DNA from: Neopusillimonas maritima
Lineage (GTDB): Bacteria > Pseudomonadota > Gammaproteobacteria > Burkholderiales > Burkholderiaceae_B
Assembly: GCF_003576595.1 (NCBI RefSeq)
Contig: NZ_NQOU01000004.1
Span: forward strand, 186,001-250,000
Direction of reading: 5' to 3'
Length of the DNA stretch: 64,000 bases
The translations under genes and the position numbers were made by a program. Below, one piece after another: positions 1 to 8,887 of this stretch. The notes beneath the pieces were generated by a model. The model saw only the letters and a list, made by a program, of their open reading frames with translations. It was not told the DNA's origin and made no database searches. Position 1 is the first letter of the stretch, and the number at the start of each line of letters is the position of its first letter.

Positions 1-726
1 TTTCAAGCCCGATGCTTCGTAGTCTTTTGTTAATTTCACCTGAGCAGCGCCTGCCACAAATGCATAAACAGCATCGGGTTGAAGTGTTGCAATTTCCGTG
101 AGCAATGGCTGGAACTCAGTATTGGGGAAAGGAAGAGACAGATGCTTCAGCACCTTACCGCCACCCGCCTCGAAGGCTTCCTTGAAGCCCGCTGTTTGCT
201 CGTCTCCGGCTGCGTAATTCCACGCCAAAGAAACAGCGGTTTTATGTTTTTGAGCCATTAATGCACCAACAGCATAGCCAGCTTGCCAATTAGAGAAAGA
301 AGCTCTGAAGATGTTTGGTGAACATAAGGCGCCGGTTAACTCGTTTGCGCCAGCATTGGGAATAATCATTAGCGCACCCGTGTTCTTGGCCACGCGCGCC
401 ATCGTTAACGCAACACCAGAATGCACCGTACCCACAAGTACATCGACATTGTCGCGACGGATCAATTTATTGGCGTTCTCGTTTGCCTTCGCAGGAGCCG
501 ACTCATCGTCCAACTCAACATACTCGATGGTCCGGCCTGCGATTTTTCCACCCTTCTGATCAATCGCCAGCTTAAAACCATTAGTAATATTTTGACCCAA
601 CTCGGCGAACGTCCCGGAATATGGCAACATCAGCCCGACTTTCACGTCGTCGGCAGCATACGCCCCAACAGACGTGCAAGTCAGTGCAACTGCTGCTAGC
701 AAACGTAATGAAAATTTGCGTCGCAT
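1..726 (-). CDS. Liv-type ABC transporter substrate-binding protein, 3' end cut off by the window
   Basis: The reading frame is open for 242 codons from an ATG at 726 to the window edge, so the C-terminal third is missing. A signal peptide covers about residues 1-24 (hydrophobic core then AYA-ADD). The mature start, VKVGLMLPYSGTFAELG, is typical of periplasmic Leu/Ile/Val-family receptors (Peripla_BP_6). These receptors deliver amino acids or aromatic acids to a LivHMGF permease. It lies downstream of the nitrilase in the same direction with a gap of about 180 bases, so it may bind a nitrile-derived acid, but the ligand cannot be read from sequence. Confidence 0.88.
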   Translation of the reverse strand, partial: MRRKFSLRLLAAVALTCTSVGAYAADDVKVGLMLPYSGTFAELGQNITNGFKLAIDQKGGKIAGRTIEYVELDDESAPAKANENANKLIRRDNVDVLVGTVHSGVALTMARVAKNTGALMIIPNAGANELTGALCSPNIFRASFSNWQAGYAVGALMAQKHKTAVSLAWNYAAGDEQTAGFKEAFEAGGGKVLKHLSLPFPNTEFQPLLTEIATLQPDAVYAFVAGAAQVKLTKDYEASGLK

Positions 727-906
727 AAATGTGTCTCCTCAATTTATTAAGTTCAATACCGCTAATCGCCCTCAAATAGTGTCTATTCTTGTAGTGCTTC
801 TATCGTATAGCTCGTGCTTCAGGGGGCGCTAACAGGTTCAAAGTGTATGTTTCGCCACTTTTTAGTGTCAACGATTTCGGAACATTTATGCGCTATGCGA
901 ACAATC

Positions 907-1935
907 TTATGTGGCATCCTCCTCGATTTTGTTCATCTCAGTTTTCACAACCGCTACCTCGGTCCATGCAGAGCCCTGTACTCCAAACGGTTGCGTAACC
1001 GGCTGCGGCGTTAAGTTAGTAGCCAATCGCAACATGTCGGGTCGCGAATAATGCCCCGCCGAATCGCATGCATACTTCAGGAACACTATTTCAGATAAGT
1101 CCACATCGGCAACCAGGATGGTTTCGTCATCGGTATTCGGCCCGGCCAACATACGTCCGGTTGGCGACACAATCGCGCTCCAGCCACCGCCCGTGCGAAT
1201 CATGTCCGGCTGGTCAACCAAGTCAAGCCGCTTGAGCACCTCATCATCAATCCGCGAACTGGCATTCACCACAAAGCATTGCCCCGCCCAGGCATGGTAG
1301 CGTGCCGCCGTTTCCACTACGTTGTTAAAGAAACCGGAATTGGGATCGTGCGTGAGCGCCGAAATACCGGGCCAGCACCCGATATGAATTTGCTGGCGCT
1401 GGCTAATGAGCGCATAACGCGCAAGATCCATGGTGTGTTCCCAACAAATCAACCCACCCATTCGGCCAATATCCGTATCGAATACGGGAAGATCGGAGCC
1501 ATCCCCGCGGCCCCAGATAGTGCGCTCAACGTGCGTGGGCTGCAGTTTGCGATGCCGCCCCATAATGGCACCGGTGCGATCGAAATACAGTTGGGTGTTG
1601 TACAGCGTACCGCCATCGCGTTCCGATACGCCCAGCACCACATACACACCGGCACGTCGGGCCGCCGCGCCGATGCGGTCGGTGGCTTCGGTACCTACTT
1701 CAACACTATTTGTGAAAAGCTCGTAATACAGTGGCGCACCCCGCGTAGGCGTATGCGTCCAGATCCAGAACGGATAACCAGGCACAAAGGTTTCGGGAAA
1801 TGCCACCAAGTCCGCGCCCTGCTCGGCCGACTCCTCAATTAAGCGACATGCCTTTTCAATTGACGCTTCCCGGTTCAGGAATACCGATGCCGCATGCACT
1901 GCCGCCGCACGAAATTTCGGAAAAGTATCAGCCAT
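907..1935 (-). CDS. Nitrilase (carbon-nitrogen hydrolase superfamily)
   Basis: 342 aa, the usual nitrilase length. The Glu-Lys-Cys catalytic triad is visible: Glu48 in FPETF, Lys130 in HRKLQPTH, and Cys164 in GLICWEH followed by Glu166. This arrangement belongs to true nitrilases and cyanide hydratases, which turn R-CN into R-COOH plus ammonia in the cytoplasm. The ATG at 1935 has a strong AGGAGG site seven bases upstream. It is divergent from an alcohol dehydrogenase and upstream of a truncated ABC binding protein. An arylaceto- or aliphatic nitrile is a likely substrate, but the sequence does not distinguish them. Confidence 0.9.
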   Translation of the reverse strand: MADTFPKFRAAAVHAASVFLNREASIEKACRLIEESAEQGADLVAFPETFVPGYPFWIWTHTPTRGAPLYYELFTNSVEVGTEATDRIGAAARRAGVYVVLGVSERDGGTLYNTQLYFDRTGAIMGRHRKLQPTHVERTIWGRGDGSDLPVFDTDIGRMGGLICWEHTMDLARYALISQRQQIHIGCWPGISALTHDPNSGFFNNVVETAARYHAWAGQCFVVNASSRIDDEVLKRLDLVDQPDMIRTGGGWSAIVSPTGRMLAGPNTDDETILVADVDLSEIVFLKYACDSAGHYSRPDMLRLATNLTPQPVTQPFGVQGSAWTEVAVVKTEMNKIEEDAT

Positions 1936-1952
1936 TTTGCCTCCTTTTGAAT

Positions 1953-1965
1953 TAGCACCGTGCTA
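1953..1965. promoter_or_regulatory. Inverted repeat between nitrilase and alcohol dehydrogenase
   Basis: TAGCAC-C-GTGCTA is a perfect six-base inverted repeat with one central base. It lies 18 bases upstream of the nitrilase start in the short divergent promoter region (1936-2033). This position suits an operator for a dimeric regulator. No regulator gene is adjacent and no second copy was seen nearby, so binding is inferred. Confidence 0.35.
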
Positions 1966-2033
1966 TACATTGCACGCGTTTTATAACAATACTGCACTAG
2001 CATATAACCCATTTGAGAAACTTAAACAAGATT

Positions 2034-3146
2034 ATGAGCACAACCATTACGGCTGCGGTGAGTCGCATTACCGGGCAACCCTTTTCACTTGAAACGCTTG
2101 AGCTTGAAGACCCGCGCGACAACGAAGTGCTGGTTCGCATTGTGGCAACCGGCATTTGCCACAGCGACTTGCACATGCGCAACGCGCCCGACCGTGTGCC
2201 CAAGCCTATTGTGCTGGGCCATGAGGGCGCGGGGGTGGTAGAGCGTGTTGGAAAATCGGTAAAGAAAGTGCAGCCAGGTGATCACGTGGTGATTACATTC
2301 GACTCATGCGGCGCGTGTCCCAATTGCACCCAAGGCCATGCAGCCTACTGCCAGTTCCTGCGTCGACACGCTTTTTCCGGCGCGCGCGCCGATGGCTCCA
2401 CCGCACTAAGCTGCAACGGCGAAGTGATTCACAGTCATTTTTTCGGCCAGTCGTCGTTTGCCGGCTATAGCATCTGCACAGAGCGTAATGTCGTTCCGGT
2501 TGACCGCACGTTGCCATTATCATTGCTTGGCCCGCTAGGCTGCGGTATTCAAACGGGCGCAGGGGCGATGATTAACTCACTTAAAGTAGGTGCAGGCGAT
2601 CGCGTCGCCGTGCTGGGTAGCGGCTCTGTTGGGTTGGCCGGTGTTATGGCCGCCCATGTGGCGGGTGCCGCCACCATTGTGGCGGTTGACCTGCAGGCGA
2701 ATCGGCTGGCATTAGCCGAACAATTAGGCGCAACCCACACGTTAAAGAGCACCGACGGCGACCTGCTGAGCCAACTACAAGCCATTGCCCCACAGGGATT
2801 CAATGCCATCCTCGACACCACCGGCCATGACGGCCTAATTAAGCAAGCGGTGGCAGCACTGGCCGCCTTTGGTGTATGCGGTTTGGTGAATACTGTTTCT
2901 GGGGCTGACATTCACGCCAATATTCTTGACCTAGTGCGCGGCGGTCGCTCGGTACGAGGCATCCACCAAGGTGACAGCGTGCCCGAAATCTTTATTCCGA
3001 AGCTTATAGAACTGTTCAAGCAAGGCCGCTTTCCGTTCGACAAACTCATTCGCTTTTATGACTTTGCCGACATTAACCAGGCCATGGCAGACATGCATGC
3101 CGGCACCACCATCAAACCGGTTATCCGCATCAGCCCCGAGCCGTGA
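2034..3146 (+). CDS. Zinc-dependent alcohol dehydrogenase (aryl/benzyl alcohol type)
   Basis: 370 aa from the ATG at 2034. An in-frame TTG at 2013 would add seven residues, but the conserved start MSTTITAAV favours 2034. The catalytic zinc site has Cys42-His43 and His63-Glu64. The structural zinc site has Cys92, Cys95, Cys98 and Cys106. A Rossmann motif LGSGSVGLAG lies near residue 195. The family oxidises primary alcohols to aldehydes with NAD, and the closest pattern is benzyl-alcohol dehydrogenase (XylB/AreB-like). Its 3' end overlaps the convergent hydrolase gene by 17 bases. Confidence 0.88.
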   Translation: MSTTITAAVSRITGQPFSLETLELEDPRDNEVLVRIVATGICHSDLHMRNAPDRVPKPIVLGHEGAGVVERVGKSVKKVQPGDHVVITFDSCGACPNCTQGHAAYCQFLRRHAFSGARADGSTALSCNGEVIHSHFFGQSSFAGYSICTERNVVPVDRTLPLSLLGPLGCGIQTGAGAMINSLKVGAGDRVAVLGSGSVGLAGVMAAHVAGAATIVAVDLQANRLALAEQLGATHTLKSTDGDLLSQLQAIAPQGFNAILDTTGHDGLIKQAVAALAAFGVCGLVNTVSGADIHANILDLVRGGRSVRGIHQGDSVPEIFIPKLIELFKQGRFPFDKLIRFYDFADINQAMADMHAGTTIKPVIRISPEP

Positions 3147-4032
3147 TCAAAGCCAGCATTTTCTGAAAAAACGGATGTTCAGGATCGGCAAAGGCATTCA
3201 TGACATCGAAATGATTCGCCCCCGGAACAGCGTAACGCTCCAGCCGACGATCGGGGCTTTCAAACGTTGACACATATAAGTCGGACTGCGCATTGAAAGC
3301 GTCCGACTCCGCCTGACCGCACACCACCAGTTGCGGCGCATTGCTGCGTAGCGGCAGATTCACCGGGCTGATCGCCGTTGCTTCTTCTGCATCCATACGC
3401 AATACATCATTTAACGGAATATCGACCAGCGGCCGCAAATCATGCAAGCCCGAAACCGGAACCCCCCCAAGAAACAAACTGGAAGGCAGGTTAGAGTCGT
3501 ACGATGCCCAATCGGTGGCCATCATCATGGCGGTTAAATGCCCACCCGCCGAATGGCCGGATACAAACAACTTGCGCGATACGCCCAGCGCCTCAGCATT
3601 GCGCCAGATCCAGGCCATCGCCACCCTCACTTGCTGCACGATGTCGGTCATGCGCACATTCGGGCAAAAATCATAATTGATGGTAATGCACGACACGCCG
3701 CGCGCCACAAATGGTTCGGCCACGTAGCTATAAAACGATTTATCGCCCTTATGCCAATAACCGCCATGAATAAAAATCAATGTCGGGGCGTGTAAGCCGT
3801 TGTCGGCAAGAAAGCAGTCGAGCGTGCCACGGCTACCATGCCCGTATGACACGTCCAGCAGGCAACGCGCCTTTTCCCGAAATACTGCGCTTCGTTCACC
3901 CCAGGCCGGCCGGTAATTCACTTCCGCCCGCAAGATATCGAGTCCATAGCCGTTTTGATCGTATTCAATCTTGTCGACGTGCATTTTGCCCGTGCTCCCA
4001 GTCAAACCACTGCTTTGCTTCAAAGGCTGCAT
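3130..4032 (-). CDS. Alpha/beta hydrolase, arylformamidase/esterase-like
   Basis: 300 aa. The oxyanion motif HGGYW is at 89-93 and the nucleophile elbow GHSAGG at 159-164, with Ser161. A late Asp (near CGQAESD) and His (GANHFD) complete the triad. HGGxW with GxSxGG is the pattern of kynurenine formamidase-like and carboxylesterase-like hydrolases of the BD-FAE type. No signal peptide is visible, so it should be cytoplasmic. It is divergent from the ABC transporter operon that starts at 4240. A role in hydrolysing an ester or formamide of the imported substrate is only a guess. Confidence 0.8.
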   Translation of the reverse strand: MQPLKQSSGLTGSTGKMHVDKIEYDQNGYGLDILRAEVNYRPAWGERSAVFREKARCLLDVSYGHGSRGTLDCFLADNGLHAPTLIFIHGGYWHKGDKSFYSYVAEPFVARGVSCITINYDFCPNVRMTDIVQQVRVAMAWIWRNAEALGVSRKLFVSGHSAGGHLTAMMMATDWASYDSNLPSSLFLGGVPVSGLHDLRPLVDIPLNDVLRMDAEEATAISPVNLPLRSNAPQLVVCGQAESDAFNAQSDLYVSTFESPDRRLERYAVPGANHFDVMNAFADPEHPFFQKMLALITARG

Positions 4033-4186
4033 TCTACCGTCCCCTGATGCGGTTGCGCCAAACCGGCCACGATACGCTTAAAAGTACGGAAACCTGATTA
4101 AATTATTTCAATATAACTATAACGACTAGGTAAGGTAATGATTAGCACTGGTTATTCAAGCCATCTGATGCAAGGATATAAACCGC

Positions 4187-4202
4187 TCCAAAGTAATTTG
4201 GA
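4187..4202. promoter_or_regulatory. Inverted repeat upstream of the ABC binding-protein gene
   Basis: TCCAAA-GTAA-TTTGGA is a six-base inverted repeat 37 bases before the ATG at 4240, inside the 207-base divergent region 4033-4239. It could be an operator or a small leader hairpin. Nothing else in that region is recognisable. Confidence 0.3.
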
Positions 4203-4239
4203 AGTCATTGATATTAATAACTACATTCGGAGATGTTTC

Positions 4240-5439
4240 ATGCCCTCTTTTCTTGGTAAACGATTAACCATCGGTACCGCAGCACTGGCCGTTGTCGGCT
4301 CATTGTTTGCTTCCGCCGTGCAGGCCGATGAAATCAAGGTTGGCCTATTAAGCCAGTATTCCGGTACCTACTCATGGTGGGGCCAGGAGTATGACCGTGG
4401 CGTGGAAATGTTCATGGCCGAAACCGGCGGAAAAGTCGGTGACCACACCATTGTCATCGAGAAGCGCGATGAAGGGGGTGTGAACCCGCAGCGCGCCCGT
4501 CAGTTGGCTCAAGAACTTGTTATTCGCGACAAGGTTCAATACCTAACCGGCGGCGTATTTACCCCCACGGTTATGGGTACCGCCGATGTCGTTGACCAAA
4601 CCAAAACGCCTTACGTATTCATTAACGGCGCGACTTCCAGCATTACCGACAAAACCCCGTATTTTGTCCGGGTCGGCTACACCTCCTGGGCGTACTGTGT
4701 GCCGCTCATGAAATGGGCTTACGAACAAGGCGCCCGTGAAGCCGTCTCTGTCACGGCCGACTACGCGCCCGGCACCGATATTGCCAACGCGTTCGACACC
4801 GCTTTTACCGAGCAAGGCGGCAAGATTCTGGAAAACATCAAAGTGCCACTGGGTACCACCGACTTCTCAACGTACTTGCAACGCGTCGCCGACTCCGGTG
4901 TTAAACACGTGTTCATGTTCATGCCGGTCGGGCCGATGTCTGCAGGTTTCATCAAGGCATTCCAGGCACGTGGCCTGGGCGACGAAGGCATTACGCTGTA
5001 TGCCGGTGCTGAAACCCAGGAATCCGACCTGCCCGCCATTGGCAAGTCGGCAGCGGGCATCATCACAGCACTGAACTACTCGCCTTACCTCGATACCCCC
5101 AAAAACAAAGACTTCGTCAAACGCTATAAAGCTCAGTTCGGCCCCGACGCCATCCCCAGCCTGGCCTCGATGGGTGCTTACGATGCCATGCACGTTATTG
5201 CTGAAATGATCAAGGCAACCGACGGCAAGAGAGACGGCGAAGCGGCCATGGCCGCCATTAAAGGCTATAGCTGGGAAAGCCCTCGCGGCCCTGTTTCAAT
5301 CGACCCTGAAACACGTGAAATCACGCAAAACATCTACATTCGCGAAGTCAAACCGGTTGAAGGCGGCTTAATGGGTAACGTTCCCATCTTCACCTACGAA
5401 AATGTCGTAGAACCCTGGCATGCAATGCAAAAGAAATAA
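4240..5439 (+). CDS. ABC transporter substrate-binding protein (branched-chain amino acid/amide family)
   Basis: 399 aa. I chose the ATG at 4240 rather than an in-frame start at 4138, because it follows a GGAG at 4229-4232 and begins a normal signal peptide (MPSFLGKRLTIG to AVQA-DEIK). The mature protein begins EIKVGLLSQYSGTYSWWGQEY, as in Peripla_BP_6 receptors for amides and aromatic acids. It is first in a run with livH, livM, livG and livF, so it should feed that permease. The ligand is not known. The neighbouring dehydrogenases and ring-cleavage genes suggest an aromatic acid. Confidence 0.9.
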   Translation: MPSFLGKRLTIGTAALAVVGSLFASAVQADEIKVGLLSQYSGTYSWWGQEYDRGVEMFMAETGGKVGDHTIVIEKRDEGGVNPQRARQLAQELVIRDKVQYLTGGVFTPTVMGTADVVDQTKTPYVFINGATSSITDKTPYFVRVGYTSWAYCVPLMKWAYEQGAREAVSVTADYAPGTDIANAFDTAFTEQGGKILENIKVPLGTTDFSTYLQRVADSGVKHVFMFMPVGPMSAGFIKAFQARGLGDEGITLYAGAETQESDLPAIGKSAAGIITALNYSPYLDTPKNKDFVKRYKAQFGPDAIPSLASMGAYDAMHVIAEMIKATDGKRDGEAAMAAIKGYSWESPRGPVSIDPETREITQNIYIREVKPVEGGLMGNVPIFTYENVVEPWHAMQKK

Positions 5440-5451
5440 ACCATGCCGTAA

Positions 5452-5479
5452 CTGCGGCCCCGAAAAACTGGGGTCGCAG
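5452..5479 (+). other. Intercistronic hairpin after the binding-protein gene
   Basis: CTGCGGCCCC, an eight-base loop, then GGGGTCGCAG form a ten-pair stem with one G-U. There is no T-run after it, so it is not a classical terminator. Such hairpins between a binding-protein gene and its permease genes commonly stabilise the upstream message and allow more binding protein than permease. The role here is inferred. Confidence 0.55.
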
Positions 5480-5525
5480 CCTGCCTACCGCTTTCCCCCC
5501 GACGCCCAGTCCAACGAGTCGCTCC

Positions 5526-6401
5526 ATGCCAAACGCGCTTTCCACTTTCCTTATCCTAACGATCGATGGCGTTTCATACGGGATGATGCTCTTCCTTATC
5601 TCGGTGGGGCTCACCATTACGCTTGGCGTGATGCGCGTTGTCAACCTAACCCACTCCGCGTTTGCCATGATTGGTGGATTCATTGCGCTGTGGTTAATGC
5701 AAACAACCGGCATGCATTTTTTTGCGGCACTGCCGTTAAGTGTCGTCGCCACCATGGCTATCAGCCTGGCCATGGAGCGCACCCTGTATCAATGGGTCTA
5801 TAAGTCGAACCCACTGGGGCAACTGCTCATGACCATCGGCATGACTTTCGTCATTACCGCGCTGGTTAAAAACCTTGCCGGCCCCCAGATACAAACCATT
5901 ACGCTACCCCCTTCGTTGATTGGCCAGTTGTCGTTCGGCGACATGAGCATTTCCACTTATCGCTTGTTCGTGTTGGGTACAAGCGTGGCGGTTGCAGCAG
6001 CGTTATGGCTATGTCTTGAGTACACCACTTTCGGCGCGCGCTTGCGCGCGGCCGTTGATAACCCTCGCATGGCACGCTGCGTCGGCATTAACGTGCCGCT
6101 TGTGTTTTCCGTAACATTCGCCATCGGCTGCGGCCTGGCTGCATTGGGTGGCGCCGTTGGCACACAAATGTTACCGCTCGAACCCTACTACGGCTTGAAA
6201 TACCTTGTTCTGGTACTCATCGTTGTGGCAGTGGGCGGCCTGGGCAGCTTGAAAGGCTCCCTGTATTCAGCACTCCTGCTGGGTTTTATTGACACCATGG
6301 GGCGCTATTACATCCCCGCACTGGGTGGATTCATTATTTATCTTGCCGTCCTGGCCATCCTGCTGGCCCGTCCGCGCGGCCTTGTCGGCCGTGCCGGCTA
6401 A
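5526..6401 (+). CDS. livH: Branched-chain-type ABC transporter permease, LivH family
   Basis: 291 aa and very hydrophobic, with about eight membrane segments. It shows LivH hallmarks: a start in which the membrane runs at once (LTIDGVSYGMMLFLISVGLTITLGVMRVVNL, split here over segments 1 and 2) and the loop AAVDNPRMARCVGINV, which contacts the ATPase. It forms the inner-membrane channel with LivM. It lies 86 bases after the binding-protein gene and 21 before livM, in one operon. Confidence 0.9.
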   Translation: MPNALSTFLILTIDGVSYGMMLFLISVGLTITLGVMRVVNLTHSAFAMIGGFIALWLMQTTGMHFFAALPLSVVATMAISLAMERTLYQWVYKSNPLGQLLMTIGMTFVITALVKNLAGPQIQTITLPPSLIGQLSFGDMSISTYRLFVLGTSVAVAAALWLCLEYTTFGARLRAAVDNPRMARCVGINVPLVFSVTFAIGCGLAALGGAVGTQMLPLEPYYGLKYLVLVLIVVAVGGLGSLKGSLYSALLLGFIDTMGRYYIPALGGFIIYLAVLAILLARPRGLVGRAG

Positions 6402-6422
6402 CCCGGAATTGCAAACGACATC

Positions 6423-7409
6423 ATGAACACTCAATCGAACAGAAACCTGGTGGTCGGCGCATTCCGCCGCCAACGATACAACCTGGCCGATGTCGCGCTG
6501 GTCGCCGCCGCCATTCTTACCTTGATTTTCGGCGAATACTATTTAGCGCTGGCGGCCATGGTGGTCATTATGGCGATTTTTGCGCTGTCGCTCGACCTGG
6601 CTCAAGGGTATGGCGGAGTGGAATCGTTAGGGCACGCGGCATTCTTCGGCGTCGGCGCCTATGCAGCGGCGCTTTACGCACTTCATGTTTCCTCAGAGCC
6701 CATCAGTGGCTTGCTGGTTGGTGCCATCGCCGCCGGATTGGCGGGCTTGCTCTCGGGGTTTGCCGTACTGCGCACCCAGGGCTTAACGCAATTGATGCTT
6801 ACCCTGGCGGTAGCCAGCTTATTGTATGAACTGGCCAACGTAGCCAAATCGATTACAAACGGCGACGACGGCCTCACCGGCTACGATGTCGACCCCGTGC
6901 TGGGCCTGTTCCAATTCGACATTTTTGGTTTTACGGGTTTTGTTTACGCCTGCGTTGTATTGCTACTCGTTTACGCACTGTTGAAAAAATTGGTGAACGC
7001 GTCTATTGGCCAAACCGCGCAAGGTATTCGGGAAAACCAAATCCGCATGCGCATGCTGGGCGTACCGGTTGAGCGCCGGCTTTGGCTGCTTTACACCATT
7101 TCAGCGGCTATCGCCGGCATTGCCGGGGCCTTGTCGGCACAAATCAACCGCATCGTCGGCCTTGATTCCCTGGCCTTTACGTTGTCGGCCAACGTGCTGG
7201 TGATGCTTGCCCTGGGCGGGCCCGGCCGCTTGTACGGCGCCATTTTCGGGGCCATTCTGTTTGTGCTGCTATCGGATCGCGCGGCGGCAATCGACCCAAC
7301 CAACTGGTTAGCGGTTCTGGGCATTGTCTTGATTCTGATCGTGCGTTACGCCCCCGACGGCCTGGCCGGACTGGTATCCCGCACCGTCGGCAAAAGGAGC
7401 GCAAAATGA
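6423..7409 (+). CDS. livM: Branched-chain-type ABC transporter permease, LivM family
   Basis: 328 aa with an N-terminal cytoplasmic stretch and eight to nine membrane segments. LivM features include LSLDLAQGYGGVESLGHAAFFGVGAYAAAL near the N terminus and the coupling loop RENQIRMRMLGVPVERRLW. The gene overlaps livG by four bases (ATGA), so the two are translationally coupled. It is the second half of the channel. Confidence 0.9.
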   Translation: MNTQSNRNLVVGAFRRQRYNLADVALVAAAILTLIFGEYYLALAAMVVIMAIFALSLDLAQGYGGVESLGHAAFFGVGAYAAALYALHVSSEPISGLLVGAIAAGLAGLLSGFAVLRTQGLTQLMLTLAVASLLYELANVAKSITNGDDGLTGYDVDPVLGLFQFDIFGFTGFVYACVVLLLVYALLKKLVNASIGQTAQGIRENQIRMRMLGVPVERRLWLLYTISAAIAGIAGALSAQINRIVGLDSLAFTLSANVLVMLALGGPGRLYGAIFGAILFVLLSDRAAAIDPTNWLAVLGIVLILIVRYAPDGLAGLVSRTVGKRSAK

Positions 7410-8158
7410 CAGCTGCACTTGAGCTTCAAGGATTAAGCAAAGCGTTCGGGCAACTCCAGGTCACACAGAATGTGAGCTTAAAGCTGGAAAAAGGGGCACG
7501 CCATGCCCTGATCGGACCCAACGGTGCAGGCAAAAGCACGCTGGTCCATCAAATTACCGGTTTGCTACACCCATCCAAAGGACACATTCTGCTTAACGGC
7601 ACCGACATCACCCGCTTGTCACCCGAGAAGCGCGTAAAAATGGGCCTCGCGCGCACATTCCAAATCAATTCCCTATTCAACCACCTTACCGTCGGCGAAA
7701 ATATTGGCTTGGCTTTAACCGCCCGCGAAGGGCGCGATGCACGTCTGTTCGGCAGCATCACCCAGTCGGCAGAACTGATGGATGAGGCCGCGCAACTGCT
7801 GTACTCACTCGGTTTGCTGGCATTGGCGCACAAAACGGTAACCGACCTCGCATACGGTCAAAGGCGGCTGATCGAGATCGCCCTGGCATTGGCACTGAAG
7901 CCCAGCGTACTTCTGCTCGACGAACCGGTCGCCGGCGTCCCCTCAACGGAAGGCGCGCGTTTGTTCGACCTGCTCGAACGCCTGCCACAAGACGTCGCGG
8001 TGCTGGTCATTGAACACGACATGGACCTGGTCTTCCGGTTCGCGCAACGCATTACCGTACTGGTTGAAGGCGCTGTGCTCGTCGAAGGGACGGTTAAAGA
8101 AGTGCGAAGCGATCCGCGTGTTCGCGCCGTTTACCTGGGAGAACGCCACCATGGCTGA
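7406..8158 (+). CDS. livG: ABC transporter ATP-binding protein, LivG family
   Basis: 250 aa. Walker A GPNGAGKST is at 37-45 and Walker B is VLLLDEPVAG. The signature is the LivG variant LAYGQRR rather than LSGGQ. The C-terminal extension of about 25 residues after the H-loop (VIEHDMDLVF) is typical of LivG. It powers import with LivF. It overlaps livF by eight bases. Confidence 0.9.
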   Translation: MTAALELQGLSKAFGQLQVTQNVSLKLEKGARHALIGPNGAGKSTLVHQITGLLHPSKGHILLNGTDITRLSPEKRVKMGLARTFQINSLFNHLTVGENIGLALTAREGRDARLFGSITQSAELMDEAAQLLYSLGLLALAHKTVTDLAYGQRRLIEIALALALKPSVLLLDEPVAGVPSTEGARLFDLLERLPQDVAVLVIEHDMDLVFRFAQRITVLVEGAVLVEGTVKEVRSDPRVRAVYLGERHHG

Positions 8159-8858
8159 GCTATTGAAAGTCAATGATTTACATGCCGGATACGGCGAAAC
8201 CGTGGTGATTGAAGGACTCTCTTTAAGCTTGCAGGAAGGCGAAGCATTGAGCATTCTGGGTCGTAACGGTGTGGGCAAATCCACGCTGCTTAACACCCTT
8301 ATGGGTCTGACCACACAGCACTCCGGCACCCTTCAGTATTTAGGTAAAGACATCGGCAAAGTGCCCAGCCACGAACGTGCAACCTCGGGCCTGGGGCTCG
8401 TCCCCCAGGAAAGGGAAATTTTTCCCTCGCTTACCGTCCATGAGAACCTGCGTGTCGCCCAACAGCCGGGGGAGTGGGATGCCGCCCGCATTTACGAGCT
8501 ATTTCCACGTTTGGCCGAACGCCGGCGCAATATGGGCAACCAGCTTTCGGGCGGCGAACAACAAATGCTGGCTATTGGCCGCGCCCTTATCGGTAACCCC
8601 CGTGTTCTGTTGCTCGACGAGCCTTTTGAAGGATTGGCACCCATTATTGTCGACGGACTGGTTGATGCTTTCCGTAAACTGCGCCAAAACTCACGTATGG
8701 GAATCATTTTGGTTGAGCAACATGCCGAGCTGGCGCTTGAATTAACCGAGCGCGCCATTGTGCTGGATCGCGGCATGATTCGTTGGGAAGGTCCAAGCCG
8801 ACATCTGTTGCGCGAGCCCGATCAACTGGCTGAACTGATTGGCCTTGGGGCTGAGTAA
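8151..8858 (+). CDS. livF: ABC transporter ATP-binding protein, LivF family
   Basis: 235 aa from the ATG at 8151. A longer in-frame start at 8010 lies inside livG and gives a non-homologous leader, so it was rejected. Walker A GRNGVGKST is at 37-45, the signature is LSGGEQQMLAIGRAL, Walker B is VLLLDEPFEGLAP, and the H-loop is LVEQHAE. It pairs with LivG as the second ATPase of the importer. Confidence 0.9.
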   Translation: MAELLKVNDLHAGYGETVVIEGLSLSLQEGEALSILGRNGVGKSTLLNTLMGLTTQHSGTLQYLGKDIGKVPSHERATSGLGLVPQEREIFPSLTVHENLRVAQQPGEWDAARIYELFPRLAERRRNMGNQLSGGEQQMLAIGRALIGNPRVLLLDEPFEGLAPIIVDGLVDAFRKLRQNSRMGIILVEQHAELALELTERAIVLDRGMIRWEGPSRHLLREPDQLAELIGLGAE

Positions 8859-8887
8859 CCGCTCATTGAGCCACCATTGCAAAAGCC

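Noticed and set aside
1279-1842. Long plus-strand open frame opposite the nitrilase
   Set aside because: It is antisense to a complete nitrilase with an intact catalytic triad and shows no family features.
5452-5479. Rho-independent terminator after the first binding-protein gene
   Set aside because: The stem is good but no T-run follows, and livH lies 47 bases further on in the same direction, so an mRNA-stabilising hairpin is more likely.
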